DNA of 62,945 nt, from contig NZ_JRHC01000011.1 of the NCBI RefSeq assembly GCF_000949475.1, positions 1 to 62,945 of the forward strand, in the 5' to 3' direction. Below, in pieces: positions 52,677 through 61,400 of this stretch (position 1 is its first letter; each line of letters begins with the position of its first letter). The position numbers were made by a program, and so were the translations under genes. The DNA comes from Draconibacterium sediminis. GTDB taxonomy: Bacteria > Bacteroidota > Bacteroidia > Bacteroidales > Prolixibacteraceae. The notes under the pieces were generated by a model. It ran no database searches. It was not told where the DNA came from and was given only the letters and a program-made list of their open reading frames with translations.

Positions 52677-53597
52677 ATCTGTCTGGTTTTTAAAATTAAG
52701 CCTAACTAGTTAATAGGTACACGAAAACCGAACAATACTTCCATATACAGGAAATTATACCAGGTTTAGGCATACAATATTGAATCTTGTAAGTGCTATT
52801 TTCTTTTGTTATTTCAGGGCGCGTATTCAACGGCTATGGTTTTTATTCGGATTTTAAAGTTAGCATAATAAAGAATTAAAACAACACCGGTTTACGTCCT
52901 CGCATGTTGTCTATTTCCTTCTTAGTCCGTTAGCCTTATTGTGGGCGGGGTTCCAGGAAGCCTACCAACTCAAAAAAAAACCTAACTAACTGACTACAAG
53001 AGCTCCCCGGAGCTCTATTTGAAACTTTCGTAGGACTGCGAAAGTTTCACCGACTACTAATTACTGCTTTCGTACCGCTACAATAGCTCCACCGAGTTCT
53101 CAAAAGTCCTTTCGTAGGGCTACGAAAGCTTCCCAGAGTCCTATTTAGTGCTTTCGCAGGCGTACGCTGCCATCAAATAGTTCTATTTACTGCTTTCGTA
53201 GAGCTGCGAAAGCCTCTCCGTGTTCTCAAAACTACTTTCGTACTGCTACAATGGTACTTTTGAGGGCTATTTGGTGCTCTCGTAGGGCTACAACTGTACT
53301 TTTGAAGGCTACTTGGTGCTTTCGTATGGCTACAAAAGGGCCTTAGCCTACACGCCGGACGCGTTAAAACCTTACAACAGGGGTATAAACCTTACAGGCA
53401 AGCCATTGTTATGCAACGCTAATCGATTAGTCATCAATTTACTGCTTATGCAAAATAATGCAAACCCTGCTGTTGTCATTTACTATCAAATCCAACTTCT
53501 CATCTACTATTTCTTAAAAAAGACAGAAAAACTGATGTATTTTTAAACCTAATTAAGATATTAGCGTCTTATATTGTTATTAAGAACATAATTCAAC
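52677..53597. other. 921-bp intergenic region with repeat array
   Basis: No convincing gene; the only long frame (53313-53546) starts at a TTG inside the repeats and has no family features. The left part (52677-52980) is AT-rich with a CAACGGCTATGG segment (52834-52845) reminiscent of the spacer ends further left and a CCGTTAGCC segment about 85 bp later. The middle is the 42-bp array, and the right part (53346-53597) shows nothing recognisable apart from the leader of the DUF3737 gene. Confidence 0.6.
52983..53345. repeat. 42-bp tandem array, each unit with a palindromic CTTTCGTAGGGCTACGAAAG-type core
   Basis: Units start at 53025, 53067, 53109, 53151, 53193, 53235, 53277 and 53319 with an exact 42-bp period, plus a degenerate unit at 52983. 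The unit at 53109 holds a perfect dyad (CTTTCGTAG-GG-CTACGAAAG). The units at 53025 and 53193 keep nearly full dyads, while others keep only the left half (CTTTCGTA). The 22-bp inter-core segments are also related, so this is a diverged tandem repeat and not a spacer array. All six frames contain stops. Confidence 0.85.
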
Positions 53598-54467
53598 ATG
53601 AAACTATTAGAAAACAGATTTTTTGAAGGAGAACGCCCCTTATTTGCAGCTAAAGGTTTACACATTAAAAAAGTTGAAATCGGTATAGGAGAATCGGCCC
53701 TTAAAGAAGCAAGCAACATAATAGCTACCGCTTGTACTTTTAGCGGGAAATACCCGTTTTGGCACAATACAAACAGTATTATTGAGGACTGTTTGTTTAC
53801 CCCCGGAGGCCGGGCAGCTATTTGGTACTGCAAAGACCTGCGAATGGTAAATACCCGTGTGGAAGCCCCAAAAATGTTTCGCGAAATTGACGGATTGTAC
53901 CTGAAAAACGTAGAACTAACCGATGCACAGGAATGTACCTGGTGGTGCCGGAACATTGAATTTGAAGACGTAAAGGTGACCAATGGCGATTACATCTTTA
54001 AAAACAGCGAGAATATAAAAGTTGATAACCTTACACTTCAGGGAAACTATGGTTTTCAGTACGCCAAAAATGTTGAAATCCGAAACTCGCACCTCAACTC
54101 GAAAGATGCTTTCTGGAATACCGAGAATGTAACGGTTTACGACTCGGTAATTGACGGTGAATACCTGGGCTGGCATTCGAAAAACCTGCGCCTGGTTAAC
54201 TGTGTAATTGGTGGAACGCAGCCTTTGTGTTATGCACAGAATCTGGTGCTTGAAAACTGTAAGATGAAAGAGGATGCCGATCTGGCATTTGAATACAGCA
54301 CCTTAAAAGCCGAAATTTCAAGTCCGGTTGTCAGTGTAAAAAATCCTTCCACCGGCGAAATTATAGCACACAGCATTGGCGAAATCATCTTCGACGAACA
54401 CTGTAAAAGTCCCGGGGGCTGCGAAATCAAAGTTCAAAGCGAAGTAAACGTTAAAGGACTATGCTAA
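53598..54467 (+). CDS. DUF3737 beta-helix protein
   Basis: A 289-residue cytoplasmic protein of the DUF3737 family. Successive short strands of about 20 residues (IIEDCLFTPGGRAAIWYCKDL, MVNTRVEAPKMFREIDGLYL, NVELTDAQECTWWCRNI and so on) form a right-handed parallel beta-helix, as in pectate-lyase-like folds, but without a signal peptide or catalytic residues of those enzymes. The family frequently occurs next to metabolic or transporter genes and has no known reaction. Here it opens a four-gene operon; its stop overlaps the ATG of the transporter gene by 7 bp, so translation is coupled. Confidence 0.88.
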   Translation: MKLLENRFFEGERPLFAAKGLHIKKVEIGIGESALKEASNIIATACTFSGKYPFWHNTNSIIEDCLFTPGGRAAIWYCKDLRMVNTRVEAPKMFREIDGLYLKNVELTDAQECTWWCRNIEFEDVKVTNGDYIFKNSENIKVDNLTLQGNYGFQYAKNVEIRNSHLNSKDAFWNTENVTVYDSVIDGEYLGWHSKNLRLVNCVIGGTQPLCYAQNLVLENCKMKEDADLAFEYSTLKAEISSPVVSVKNPSTGEIIAHSIGEIIFDEHCKSPGGCEIKVQSEVNVKGLC

Positions 54468-55390
54468 ACAAAATCGACAAGAAATCAATACAAATCATTT
54501 TTGCCTATTTTCTTATTTATGTGGTTTGGGGTTCAACCTACTACTTCATCGGTTATGCATTAAACGACTTCCCTCCTTTCCTGCTTGGTGCAGTGCGCTT
54601 TTCGATTGCCGGAGTTCTTCTGCTGGCATGGCGTTATTACAAAGGGGTGAATGTATTTGAGAAAAGCCTGGTAAAAAAATCGGCAGTTAGCGGACTTGTT
54701 CTGCTGTTTATCGATATGGCGGTGATTATGCTGGCGCAAAGTTATGTAACCAGCAGCCTGGTTGCCATTATCGCGTCCTCCACTACTATTTGGATACTGC
54801 TGCTCGATTTCCCCATGTGGAAAAAGAACTTTAAAAATCCGTTTACCATCGGTGGTATCGTACTTGGTTTTCTTGGCGTTTTACTTTTATACCTCGAACA
54901 ATATCTGAACGAAAATATCGCCGACATTCATAACATAGGAATCTACATCCTTATATTCGGGTGTATATCGTGGGCTTTGGGTACGCTTTACACCAAATAC
55001 TTTTCGATGCGCGAAACCAGCACCGATGCATTTGCAGGAGCCGCCTGGCAAATGATATTTGCTTCCATTATGTTTTGGATTTTCTCGACATCGCTTGGAG
55101 AAATGAAAACGATAGAAGCCAAAGAGATTTCAATCTCATCATGGGCAGCGGTTGTTTACCTCATTATTTTTGGTTCCATTTTCGCCTACACCGCATATAT
55201 CTGGTTGTTAAAAGTTCGTCCGGCCGCCGAGGTGGCTACTCACGCCTATGTAAATCCGGTAATTGCGATAATACTCGGTGTATCGCTGGGAAACGAACTG
55301 GTTACCGGAATACAAATTGGCGGTCTGGTTCTTATTCTTGCAAGTGTAACACTGGTGCAACTTAACAAACTAAGGTTAGTCAGAAAATAA
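54461..55390 (+). CDS. EamA/DMT-family transporter
   Basis: A 309-residue inner-membrane protein with ten helices in two EamA halves (about residues 10-140 and 150-300). The first half opens with YFLIYVVWGSTYYFIGYALNDFPPFLLGAVRF, and the second ends with AEVATHAYVNPVIAIILGVSLGNE. The family exports metabolites such as amino acids, cysteine pathway intermediates or purines. Its operon with a MalY/PatB C-S lyase hints at a sulfur amino acid or a thiol conjugate as substrate, which is inference only. Confidence 0.92.
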   Translation: MLNKIDKKSIQIIFAYFLIYVVWGSTYYFIGYALNDFPPFLLGAVRFSIAGVLLLAWRYYKGVNVFEKSLVKKSAVSGLVLLFIDMAVIMLAQSYVTSSLVAIIASSTTIWILLLDFPMWKKNFKNPFTIGGIVLGFLGVLLLYLEQYLNENIADIHNIGIYILIFGCISWALGTLYTKYFSMRETSTDAFAGAAWQMIFASIMFWIFSTSLGEMKTIEAKEISISSWAAVVYLIIFGSIFAYTAYIWLLKVRPAAEVATHAYVNPVIAIILGVSLGNELVTGIQIGGLVLILASVTLVQLNKLRLVRK

Positions 55391-55392
55391 CT

Positions 55393-56640
55393 ATGAGTAA
55401 CAATCCTACCCCGCTTTCTTCGCGCGAACGTATTGATTACATGGACTTGCTGAGAGGAATCGCGATTTTCGGCATTCTAATCGCCAATTTAAGGTGGTTC
55501 TCGCTTTATTCACCGCAAGTGAGCGGGTGGTTTACTTTCGGGGAAATCGATCGTATAGTTCACCTGCTGCAAGGCGTTTTTATCGAAAGTAAATTTTATA
55601 CCATCTTCAGTATCCTTTTTGGCTGGGGAATAGCACTTCAGATCAACCGCTCGAAAAAAGACGATGCCTCTACCGCCGGCTTCCTTCGCCGCCGACTCTG
55701 GTTTATGATGCTTCTGGGAGGAATGCATATGTTTTTTATCTGGGAAGGCGACATTGTTTTTCTTTACGGATTGGTTAGTTTTGTATTGGTAGCACTCCGG
55801 AATTATTCCAACAGAACCCTGTTAATCACGGGTATTCTCCTGCTTCTGTCTCCCGTTTTGCTTTATTTTCTGAAGATGAGTTGGCCGTGGGTCAACTACC
55901 CTTCCGACTATTTATACAGCCTTGGAGAAAAAGTGTATCAACACTATGGCTGGATTGATCAGGATACCAGCAGAACAGGTGTTTTAAGTGAAAGTACCAC
56001 CATCATGTCAAACATTAAAATTACCCTGGCTGATGCACCTTACCGTTTTGCTTATTTGTTTGCCGTAAGCCGTATTCCAAAAGTACTGGGTGCCATGTTG
56101 ATTGGTTTTTATATTGGCCGAACCAATCTGTATTCAAAAATAATGAAGCACAAAATGGTAGTGTTCAGGGCAACCATTGTTGGATTGATTGTTTTTGTTC
56201 CACTCAACTACTGGCTCGAAGGTGTTTTGAAAAATGACACCGCCTATTATCAGCGTCAAATCGAAGGTTTGTATCATACCATTGCTGATTCGCTTGTGGT
56301 GTTTCCTTTGGCTCTTGCTTACATGACGTCACTGGCGTTGCTGTTCGAAAAGAAGTGGATTCAGACAATTCTGAACCCGGTGCTGGCTGTCGGTAAAACA
56401 GCTTTCAGCAATTATGTGTTTCAGAGTATAATCGGAATAATTGTTTTTTACGGAGTTGGTTTTGGTCTGGATCAGCAATTTGGTCCGCTGGCCTGGACTT
56501 TTGCTGCGGTAATTATATTTGGTTTCCAAATCATCCTGAGCAATTTATGGCTGAAATATTTCCGTTTTGGCCCATTGGAATGGATATGGAGAAGTTTAAC
56601 TTACCGGAAAATCCAACCACTAAAACTTGCAAAGGATTAA
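55393..56640 (+). CDS. DUF418 (YeiB-like) membrane protein
   Basis: A 415-residue polytopic protein. The N-terminal YMDLLRGIAIFGILIANLRWF segment and the C-terminal DUF418 domain (VGKTAFSNYVFQSIIGIIVFYGVGFGLD to WLKYFRFGPLEWIWRSLTY) define the YeiB family, related to acyltransferase-3-like membrane proteins. It begins 2 bp after the EamA stop. The role of the family is unestablished; transport or acyl modification are the usual suggestions. Confidence 0.9.
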   Translation: MSNNPTPLSSRERIDYMDLLRGIAIFGILIANLRWFSLYSPQVSGWFTFGEIDRIVHLLQGVFIESKFYTIFSILFGWGIALQINRSKKDDASTAGFLRRRLWFMMLLGGMHMFFIWEGDIVFLYGLVSFVLVALRNYSNRTLLITGILLLLSPVLLYFLKMSWPWVNYPSDYLYSLGEKVYQHYGWIDQDTSRTGVLSESTTIMSNIKITLADAPYRFAYLFAVSRIPKVLGAMLIGFYIGRTNLYSKIMKHKMVVFRATIVGLIVFVPLNYWLEGVLKNDTAYYQRQIEGLYHTIADSLVVFPLALAYMTSLALLFEKKWIQTILNPVLAVGKTAFSNYVFQSIIGIIVFYGVGFGLDQQFGPLAWTFAAVIIFGFQIILSNLWLKYFRFGPLEWIWRSLTYRKIQPLKLAKD

Positions 56641-56685
56641 TTGAGGATGTAAATTCAAAGTGAAAAGCGAAGTAAACATTTAATT

Positions 56686-57861
56686 ATGCAACACAATTTC
56701 GACGAAAAAATAGTACGCAGAGGCACCAATTCATACAAATGGGATTCAAAAACCAACGACGATATTATTCCGCTGTGGGTGGCCGATATGGATTTTAAAA
56801 CTGCACAACCAATTATCGATGCACTGACCAATCGCGTGCAGCACGGCATTTTTGGGTACACCAAAGTACCCGATGCCTATTACAATGCAGTTATCAGCTG
56901 GTTTAAACGCCGGCACAATTTTACAATCGAAAAAGAATGGATGATTTACACAATTGGTGTGGTTCCTGCCATTTCGGCTACTATTTTGGCTCTTACCGAA
57001 CCCGGTGATAAAGTAATTGTACAGGAGCCGGTTTACAATTGTTTTTTCTCGTCGATTCGAAATAACAAATGCGAAAGTTTTTCCAACGATCTGATCTACA
57101 AAGATGGCAAATACACCATCGATTTCAACGATCTGGAGAAAAAGGCAGCTGATCCGAAAGCTAAAGTGATGCTTTTATGCAACCCGCATAATCCGGCAGG
57201 CTGCGTTTGGACCAAGGATGAACTGGAGAAAGTTGGTGAGATATGTTTCCGAAATAATGTAATCGTAGTTTCTGATGAAATCCATTGCGATTTGGTGCAC
57301 CCGGGATATACGCACACACCGTTCGCATCGCTGGGCCAACAGTTTTTAAAGAACTCAGTAACCTGTGTTGCTCCGAGTAAAACCTTTAACCTGGCGGGAT
57401 TACAGATTGCCAATATTTTAACCTACGACGCTGAGATCCGCAAAAAGATTGATAAAGCGATCAACATTAACGAAGTTTGCGATGTGAGTCCGTTTGCCGT
57501 TGAAGGATTGATTGCCGCTTACACGCACGAAGATTCGGAAAAATGGCTGGATGATTTACGAGCATACTTGTGGGACAATTACCTGCTGGTAAAAGGTTTC
57601 TTTTCGGAAAACTTTCCACAATTTCCGATTTTACCACTTGAAGCCACTTATTTGGTTTGGATCGACACTTCTGTTTTAAACATTAAGTCGGAGCAACTAA
57701 CCGAATTGCTGATAGAAAAAGGAAAGGTTTGGCTTAACGAAGGAACGGTTTATGGCGCAGCCGGAGAAGGTTTTATGCGCCTAAACATTGCCTGTCCGCG
57801 TGATGTTTTACAGGAAGGATTGAACAGATTAAAAACGGCATTTGACCAAATTACGGTTTGA
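56686..57861 (+). CDS. MalY/PatB-type PLP-dependent C-S lyase/aminotransferase
   Basis: A 391-residue fold-type I enzyme. The PLP-binding Lys232 lies in VAPSKTFNLAGLQ, the cofactor Asp/His pair in VVSDEIHCDLVHPG, the ring-stacking region in YTIGVVPAIS, and the C-terminal carboxylate-binding Arg in FMRLNIACP. PatB/MalY relatives cleave L-cystathionine and cysteine conjugates to pyruvate, ammonia and a thiol. It is the last of the four-gene operon, 45 bp after the DUF418 gene. The EamA exporter might remove a toxic thiol or the amino acid product. Confidence 0.92.
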   Translation: MQHNFDEKIVRRGTNSYKWDSKTNDDIIPLWVADMDFKTAQPIIDALTNRVQHGIFGYTKVPDAYYNAVISWFKRRHNFTIEKEWMIYTIGVVPAISATILALTEPGDKVIVQEPVYNCFFSSIRNNKCESFSNDLIYKDGKYTIDFNDLEKKAADPKAKVMLLCNPHNPAGCVWTKDELEKVGEICFRNNVIVVSDEIHCDLVHPGYTHTPFASLGQQFLKNSVTCVAPSKTFNLAGLQIANILTYDAEIRKKIDKAININEVCDVSPFAVEGLIAAYTHEDSEKWLDDLRAYLWDNYLLVKGFFSENFPQFPILPLEATYLVWIDTSVLNIKSEQLTELLIEKGKVWLNEGTVYGAAGEGFMRLNIACPRDVLQEGLNRLKTAFDQITV

Positions 57862-58362
57862 AACATTATAAGATAATTGTAAGGATCAATAATAAATTTC
57901 AAACTACTAATTACGAGGCGTTTAATCTCTATCCGGGCTTTACAAACATTATTTCATAGCAATCGTAAAAAATATAAAATAGTAGAATTTAAGCAGAATC
58001 AATATATTTGCACCGGATTTGACAGTTTTGTTTCTGTACCGAACCTCGTATTTTTGTACCGGTTTGTTATCGAAGCCAAACAAACACCAATCCAACGTTC
58101 TGTATTATAACGTAATACTATTTCTACTGGGGCTGACTGGTTTTGACATTACATTCCTATTTTTTCAACAAAACAAAAAATTCACAACACAAACAAAACA
58201 CACTATTAACCAATCAATTACAAAATCCTTTCAAGTAATAGCATAAATTATACTTTGTAATATTGTTAGTTATTTTTGCTCTATTTTGTTACCCGTTTGT
58301 TACTCGTTACCAATTTTTATAGTTACTTTTATGATGGGTAACAAATTAAGGTTGGGTAACAA
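57862..58362. other. 501-bp intergenic border of the integrative element
   Basis: No convincing gene. It holds an exact -7 box TATATTTG (58003-58010), the 20-nt tmRNA-like sequence (58129-58148), and the GTTACC repeats (58284-58364). A 75-codon AT-rich frame at 58019 covers much of it but shows no family features. The left limit of the integrated element probably lies here. Confidence 0.5.
58129..58148 (+). other. tmRNA (ssrA) 5'-end-like sequence, possible attachment-site remnant
   Basis: GGGGCTGACTGGTTTTGACA closely resembles the start of Bacteroidales tmRNA as I remember it (GGGGCTGAC-GG-TTTGACA). The following bases are not tmRNA-like, and no 3' tRNA-like half ending in CCACCA is seen up to the window end. 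It may be the interrupted 5' end of the target gene of the integrase, or coincidence. Confidence 0.35.
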
Positions 58363-58364
58363 AT
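58284..58364 (+). promoter_or_regulatory. Cluster of TTTGTTACCC repeats in both orientations
   Basis: Three forward copies (TTTTGTTACCC 58284-58294, TTTGTTACTC 58296-58305, GTTACC 58306-58311) face two reverse copies (GGGTAACAAAT 58336-58346 and 58354-58364) directly before the integrase. The last overlaps the presumed start. They could be integrase arm-type sites, an operator of the element's repressor, or Rep iterons. Confidence 0.55.
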
Positions 58365-59522
58365 AGCAACAAAAAAGAAGCCAAAACTTAAAGAACCAGT
58401 TAGAATAAGATTCAAAAAACTGGCAAACGGCAATCAGAGTATTTATTTAGATTATTACAAAGATGGCAAAAGGGAGTATGATTTCTTAAGATTATACCTA
58501 ATCCCGGAAAAAACACTGATCGATAAGGACAGTAACGCACACACACTTTCACTCGCAAATTCAATTAAAGCGCAAAGAATCGTTACACTCCAAAACGAAT
58601 CTCACGGATTTAAAACAAAATCAAGCAAGAAAGTTAATCTATGTTTGTACATTGAACGAATTGCCGATGAACAATTAGCCAAAACCGGAAACAGGCAAAG
58701 CATGTATCACAGCTTGCTTTCATTAAATCGACACATTAAAGAATATAAAGGTGATAATACAACTTTTTCACAAGTTGATGAGGACTACATCAAAGGTTTT
58801 ATTTCTTATCTTAAAACGGCTAAGAATAAAGCAATAAAAAAGAATCCTCCACTCATATCCGAAAATACACAACATAAGTTATACAATAAATTTTGCTACA
58901 TTCTCAGTATTGCCGAACGAGAAGGAGTAGTTGCAAATAATCCGGCAAATAAAATTTCAGTTGCCGATAAACCAAAAGCTAAAGAAGGAAAACGCGAATA
59001 CCTTACCGTTACTGAGCTTAAACAACTTATTAATACTGATTGCAAACATCCACAATTAAAAGCCGTTTACCTATTTTGTAGTTTAACTGGATTACGTTAT
59101 AGCGATGCCAAGAAATTGAGATGGGAAGACTTTAGAAAAGATAATAGTGGAGCGACTGAACTACTGTTTCGAATGAAAAAGACACAAGGACAAATGTATT
59201 TACAAGTTAGTACCGAAGCTCTTAAGTGGCTACCCGACAGAGAAGATTCATTAGATGAGGATTTAGTCTATGCCCTCCCCCGGAACGATCACGCCAACGA
59301 GATATTAAGGCAGTGGGTAAAGGATGCTAAAATAAAAAACAGATAACCTTCCATTGCAGCCGCCATACAGCCGCCACCCTTAATCTATCATTGGGTGTAC
59401 CACTGGAAGTAGTAAGTAAACTGTTAGGACACACGAAAATATCAACGACACAGATTTATGCGAAAATTGTAAACGAAGCACGAAGGGAAGCCGTTGACAA
59501 ACAGAATGGACTATTTGATTAA
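58363..59522 (+). CDS. Tyrosine recombinase (integrase), split by a -1 frame change at A AAA AAC
   Basis: The two parts together give a complete Bacteroidota integrase of about 385 residues: an arm-binding N-terminal region (KLKEPVRIRFKKLANGNQS), a SAM-like core-binding domain, and a catalytic domain with Arg (GLRYSDAKKLRW), Lys (MKKTQGQM), His-x-x-Arg (HCSRH), His (LLGHTKIS) and Tyr (TTQIYAKI). The first frame stops at 59344-59346, just before HCSRH. The rest lies in the -1 frame, and the overlap holds the slippery heptamer A AAA AAC (59334-59340), whose slippage yields KIKKQITFHCSRH. The N-terminus has no ATG/GTG/TTG; the frame opens at 58360 and ATA at 58363 matches the expected Met. It may be a recoded gene, a fresh pseudogene, or carry homopolymer errors. 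Confidence 0.82.
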
Positions 59523-59571
59523 TAGCAAAAAGAAGTAATGACGAAAACTAATTCTGTAAACCGCAACAATT

Positions 59572-60984
59572 ATGCAATTATACCAAAGGCACGTAGATAG
59601 GATACAATCAATCTGTAATCAGATAAAAGGATTAAAGGAGAAAATAGTCTTTCTTATTGAAGAACAGAATGCTTTTAGACTTCAGAATAAGAATGATGAA
59701 GCAGATAATGTTCTGCAATGGTACTCAAATGAAATCGACAAATATAAATTGCTATTACAATTTGAGAACCAATCAAAGCAAAACACGGAACAGAAAACAG
59801 AAAATGCAAAAATCGTTTATAATAGTGTTGGAGATATTCGAAAAGCCATAAACACAATTCGGTTCAATTACCGAGATAACGGCTATAAATCAGATGCGTT
59901 AATACATTATTACAACCAGGTTAAACAACCAACTCATGTTAAGGATCTTTGTACCAAGGAACTAATTCCTTTTGAAAACTATTTTGGTGAAAATCATAAT
60001 GAATTGAATGATCCCTACAATCACTGGAATGGATTCTATATAACCCCTCACAAAGTTGATGGATTGAACGATCTTATCAGAAACCGAAGACTAATAGCAG
60101 AAAATAATTTCGTGACTGATATTAATCAAATTGCAGAACACATTTTTGCTTACAGAGATGGATTTATTCAGGGTTACAACAAATTCGATTATGATGAAAT
60201 TGAAGCACCATCGTCCATCTTTAAAAGCGACGACTTAAGCATAAAAAAAGTCATTGCTTACCTCCATGAACACGATATAAACTCAATTGGCAATTTTAGT
60301 TTCTCCTTACCCCCTCTTGACAGATATGCTGACACTTATAACGAAGATAAATACTTGGTGCCTAAAATAAACAAGATTCCCATAAGCCAAGAAAATTGCC
60401 ATAACAACCAAGATTCAAGAATTTGTTCGGAAAGAATACTTCATAACGATCAAGTAACGATAACAGATCAAGGAGGCAAACTGTGTTACTCATGCAATCT
60501 ATTTGTACTGCCGGAAGCTAAAAAGTGGAAAATGAATGGTTATCATGGAGGCAAACTCTACCGAGCCTGGTACATTGTTCTCTCAAACTATGAGATATTT
60601 GATAAATTTCTTAATAGCATTAAAAACCAACCAGTTAACAATGAATATCAATTAAGCGTATCCGATTGGAGCATTGTTTTTTATTACTTAGATGAGGCTG
60701 GAACAAAACAGGGACACAAAATTAAACGATTGGAGAAATTCATCGAGGATAACAATGTAGTTAATCCATCGGGCGAGCTAACAACGCCATCAAGTCTCAG
60801 AAAAGAATATTACGAAATTGAAAACCGCATTAACGGCAAAAACGACAAAAAGCCGTTACCCCCTGAAAGAATTGAAAATATTTTGCCTTTTTTGAAAAAA
60901 AGTAAAAAAGCCCTGCAAACCGCTAAAAATGACATAAAACTGATCACTGATACAAAAGAAGAAAACGAAAAAAACTACTACTAA
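59572..60984 (+). CDS. Unknown 470-residue element protein
   Basis: No family is recognised. Residues 1-80 form a coiled coil (IKGLKEKIVFLIEEQNAFRLQNKNDEADNVLQWY). A central region has several Cys residues (QENCHNN, RICSER, LCYSCNLF) with a CxxC pair that could bind zinc. The region of about residues 325-470 (ELTTPSSLRKEYYEIENRINGKNDKKPLPPERIENILPFLKKSKKALQ; cited by position) resembles C-termini of hypothetical proteins carried by Bacteroidota integrative elements. It lies between the integrase and the Xis/Rep pair, the usual place for a repressor, accessory replication factor or cargo. Confidence 0.7.
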   Translation: MQLYQRHVDRIQSICNQIKGLKEKIVFLIEEQNAFRLQNKNDEADNVLQWYSNEIDKYKLLLQFENQSKQNTEQKTENAKIVYNSVGDIRKAINTIRFNYRDNGYKSDALIHYYNQVKQPTHVKDLCTKELIPFENYFGENHNELNDPYNHWNGFYITPHKVDGLNDLIRNRRLIAENNFVTDINQIAEHIFAYRDGFIQGYNKFDYDEIEAPSSIFKSDDLSIKKVIAYLHEHDINSIGNFSFSLPPLDRYADTYNEDKYLVPKINKIPISQENCHNNQDSRICSERILHNDQVTITDQGGKLCYSCNLFVLPEAKKWKMNGYHGGKLYRAWYIVLSNYEIFDKFLNSIKNQPVNNEYQLSVSDWSIVFYYLDEAGTKQGHKIKRLEKFIEDNNVVNPSGELTTPSSLRKEYYEIENRINGKNDKKPLPPERIENILPFLKKSKKALQTAKNDIKLITDTKEENEKNYY

Positions 60985-60991
60985 AACAAGA

Positions 60992-61054
60992 CGTTACCCC
61001 GTGATGTTACCCGTTCCCCGGATTCTTATTGCACCCAATAACAATAAAGAATCC
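60992..61054 (+). promoter_or_regulatory. GTTACCC repeats and hairpin upstream of the Xis/Rep genes
   Basis: CGTTACCCC (60992-61000) and TGTTACCCG (61005-61013) repeat the motif found before the integrase. They are followed by GGATTCTTATTG (61020-61031) pairing with CAATAAAGAATCC (61042-61054) with one bulge. This looks like a shared regulatory or replication-origin region for the element. Confidence 0.5.
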
Positions 61055-61058
61055 GATA

Positions 61059-61397
61059 ATGGAAAATACATTAACATTCGACCAGTTGCCGCAAGCCGTG
61101 GCGACGCTTACCAAAGAAATAAGTGAGCTAAAACAACTACTACTCCAAACAAGCACACAACAAACCACTACTCCACCGGAACAACTCTTAACCGTTAAGC
61201 AAGCAGCCGACTTTCTTAATCTTTGCGTTCCAACCGTTTACAGTAAAGTAAGCCGTGGCGAATTGCCTGTAATGAAGCGAGGCAAACGATTGCACTTTTC
61301 CAATACCGAGTTAATGCAATACCTGAAAGAAGGGCGCAAAAGGACCAATTCAGAGATACAAAAGGAAGCGCAAGACTTCTTACAGAAACGCAGGTAA
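61059..61397 (+). CDS. Excisionase-like helix-turn-helix protein
   Basis: A 112-residue protein from the ATG at 61059. The N-terminal 45 residues are helical and Gln/Thr-rich. Residues about 55-105 form a MerR-type winged HTH of the excisionase family (LLTVKQAADFLNLCVPTVYSKVSRGELPVMKRGKRLHFSNTELMQYL). Such proteins direct the recombinase to excision and often regulate the adjacent replication gene. Its stop is 3 bp before the Rep start, indicating an operon. Confidence 0.9.
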   Translation: MENTLTFDQLPQAVATLTKEISELKQLLLQTSTQQTTTPPEQLLTVKQAADFLNLCVPTVYSKVSRGELPVMKRGKRLHFSNTELMQYLKEGRKRTNSEIQKEAQDFLQKRR

Positions 61398-61400
61398 GCC

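Noticed and set aside
52983..53345. CRISPR array
   Set aside because: The period is regular and the cores palindromic, but the cores are not conserved enough, the intervening segments are related to each other, and no cas gene is present.
53313..53546. 77-codon protein gene
   Set aside because: It starts at a TTG within the repeat array, has no recognisable domain and the array has stops in all frames.
58019..58246. 75-codon protein gene
   Set aside because: It spans the tmRNA-like sequence and AT-rich DNA, is low in complexity at its end and lacks any family signature.
58129..58362. Complete tmRNA gene
   Set aside because: Only the first 20 nt resemble ssrA; neither the tag reading frame nor a tRNA-like 3' end is found.
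60407..60500. HNH endonuclease in the 470-residue element protein
   Set aside because: There are Cys and His residues in the middle of the protein, but no His-Asn-His pattern or beta-beta-alpha metal motif could be made out.
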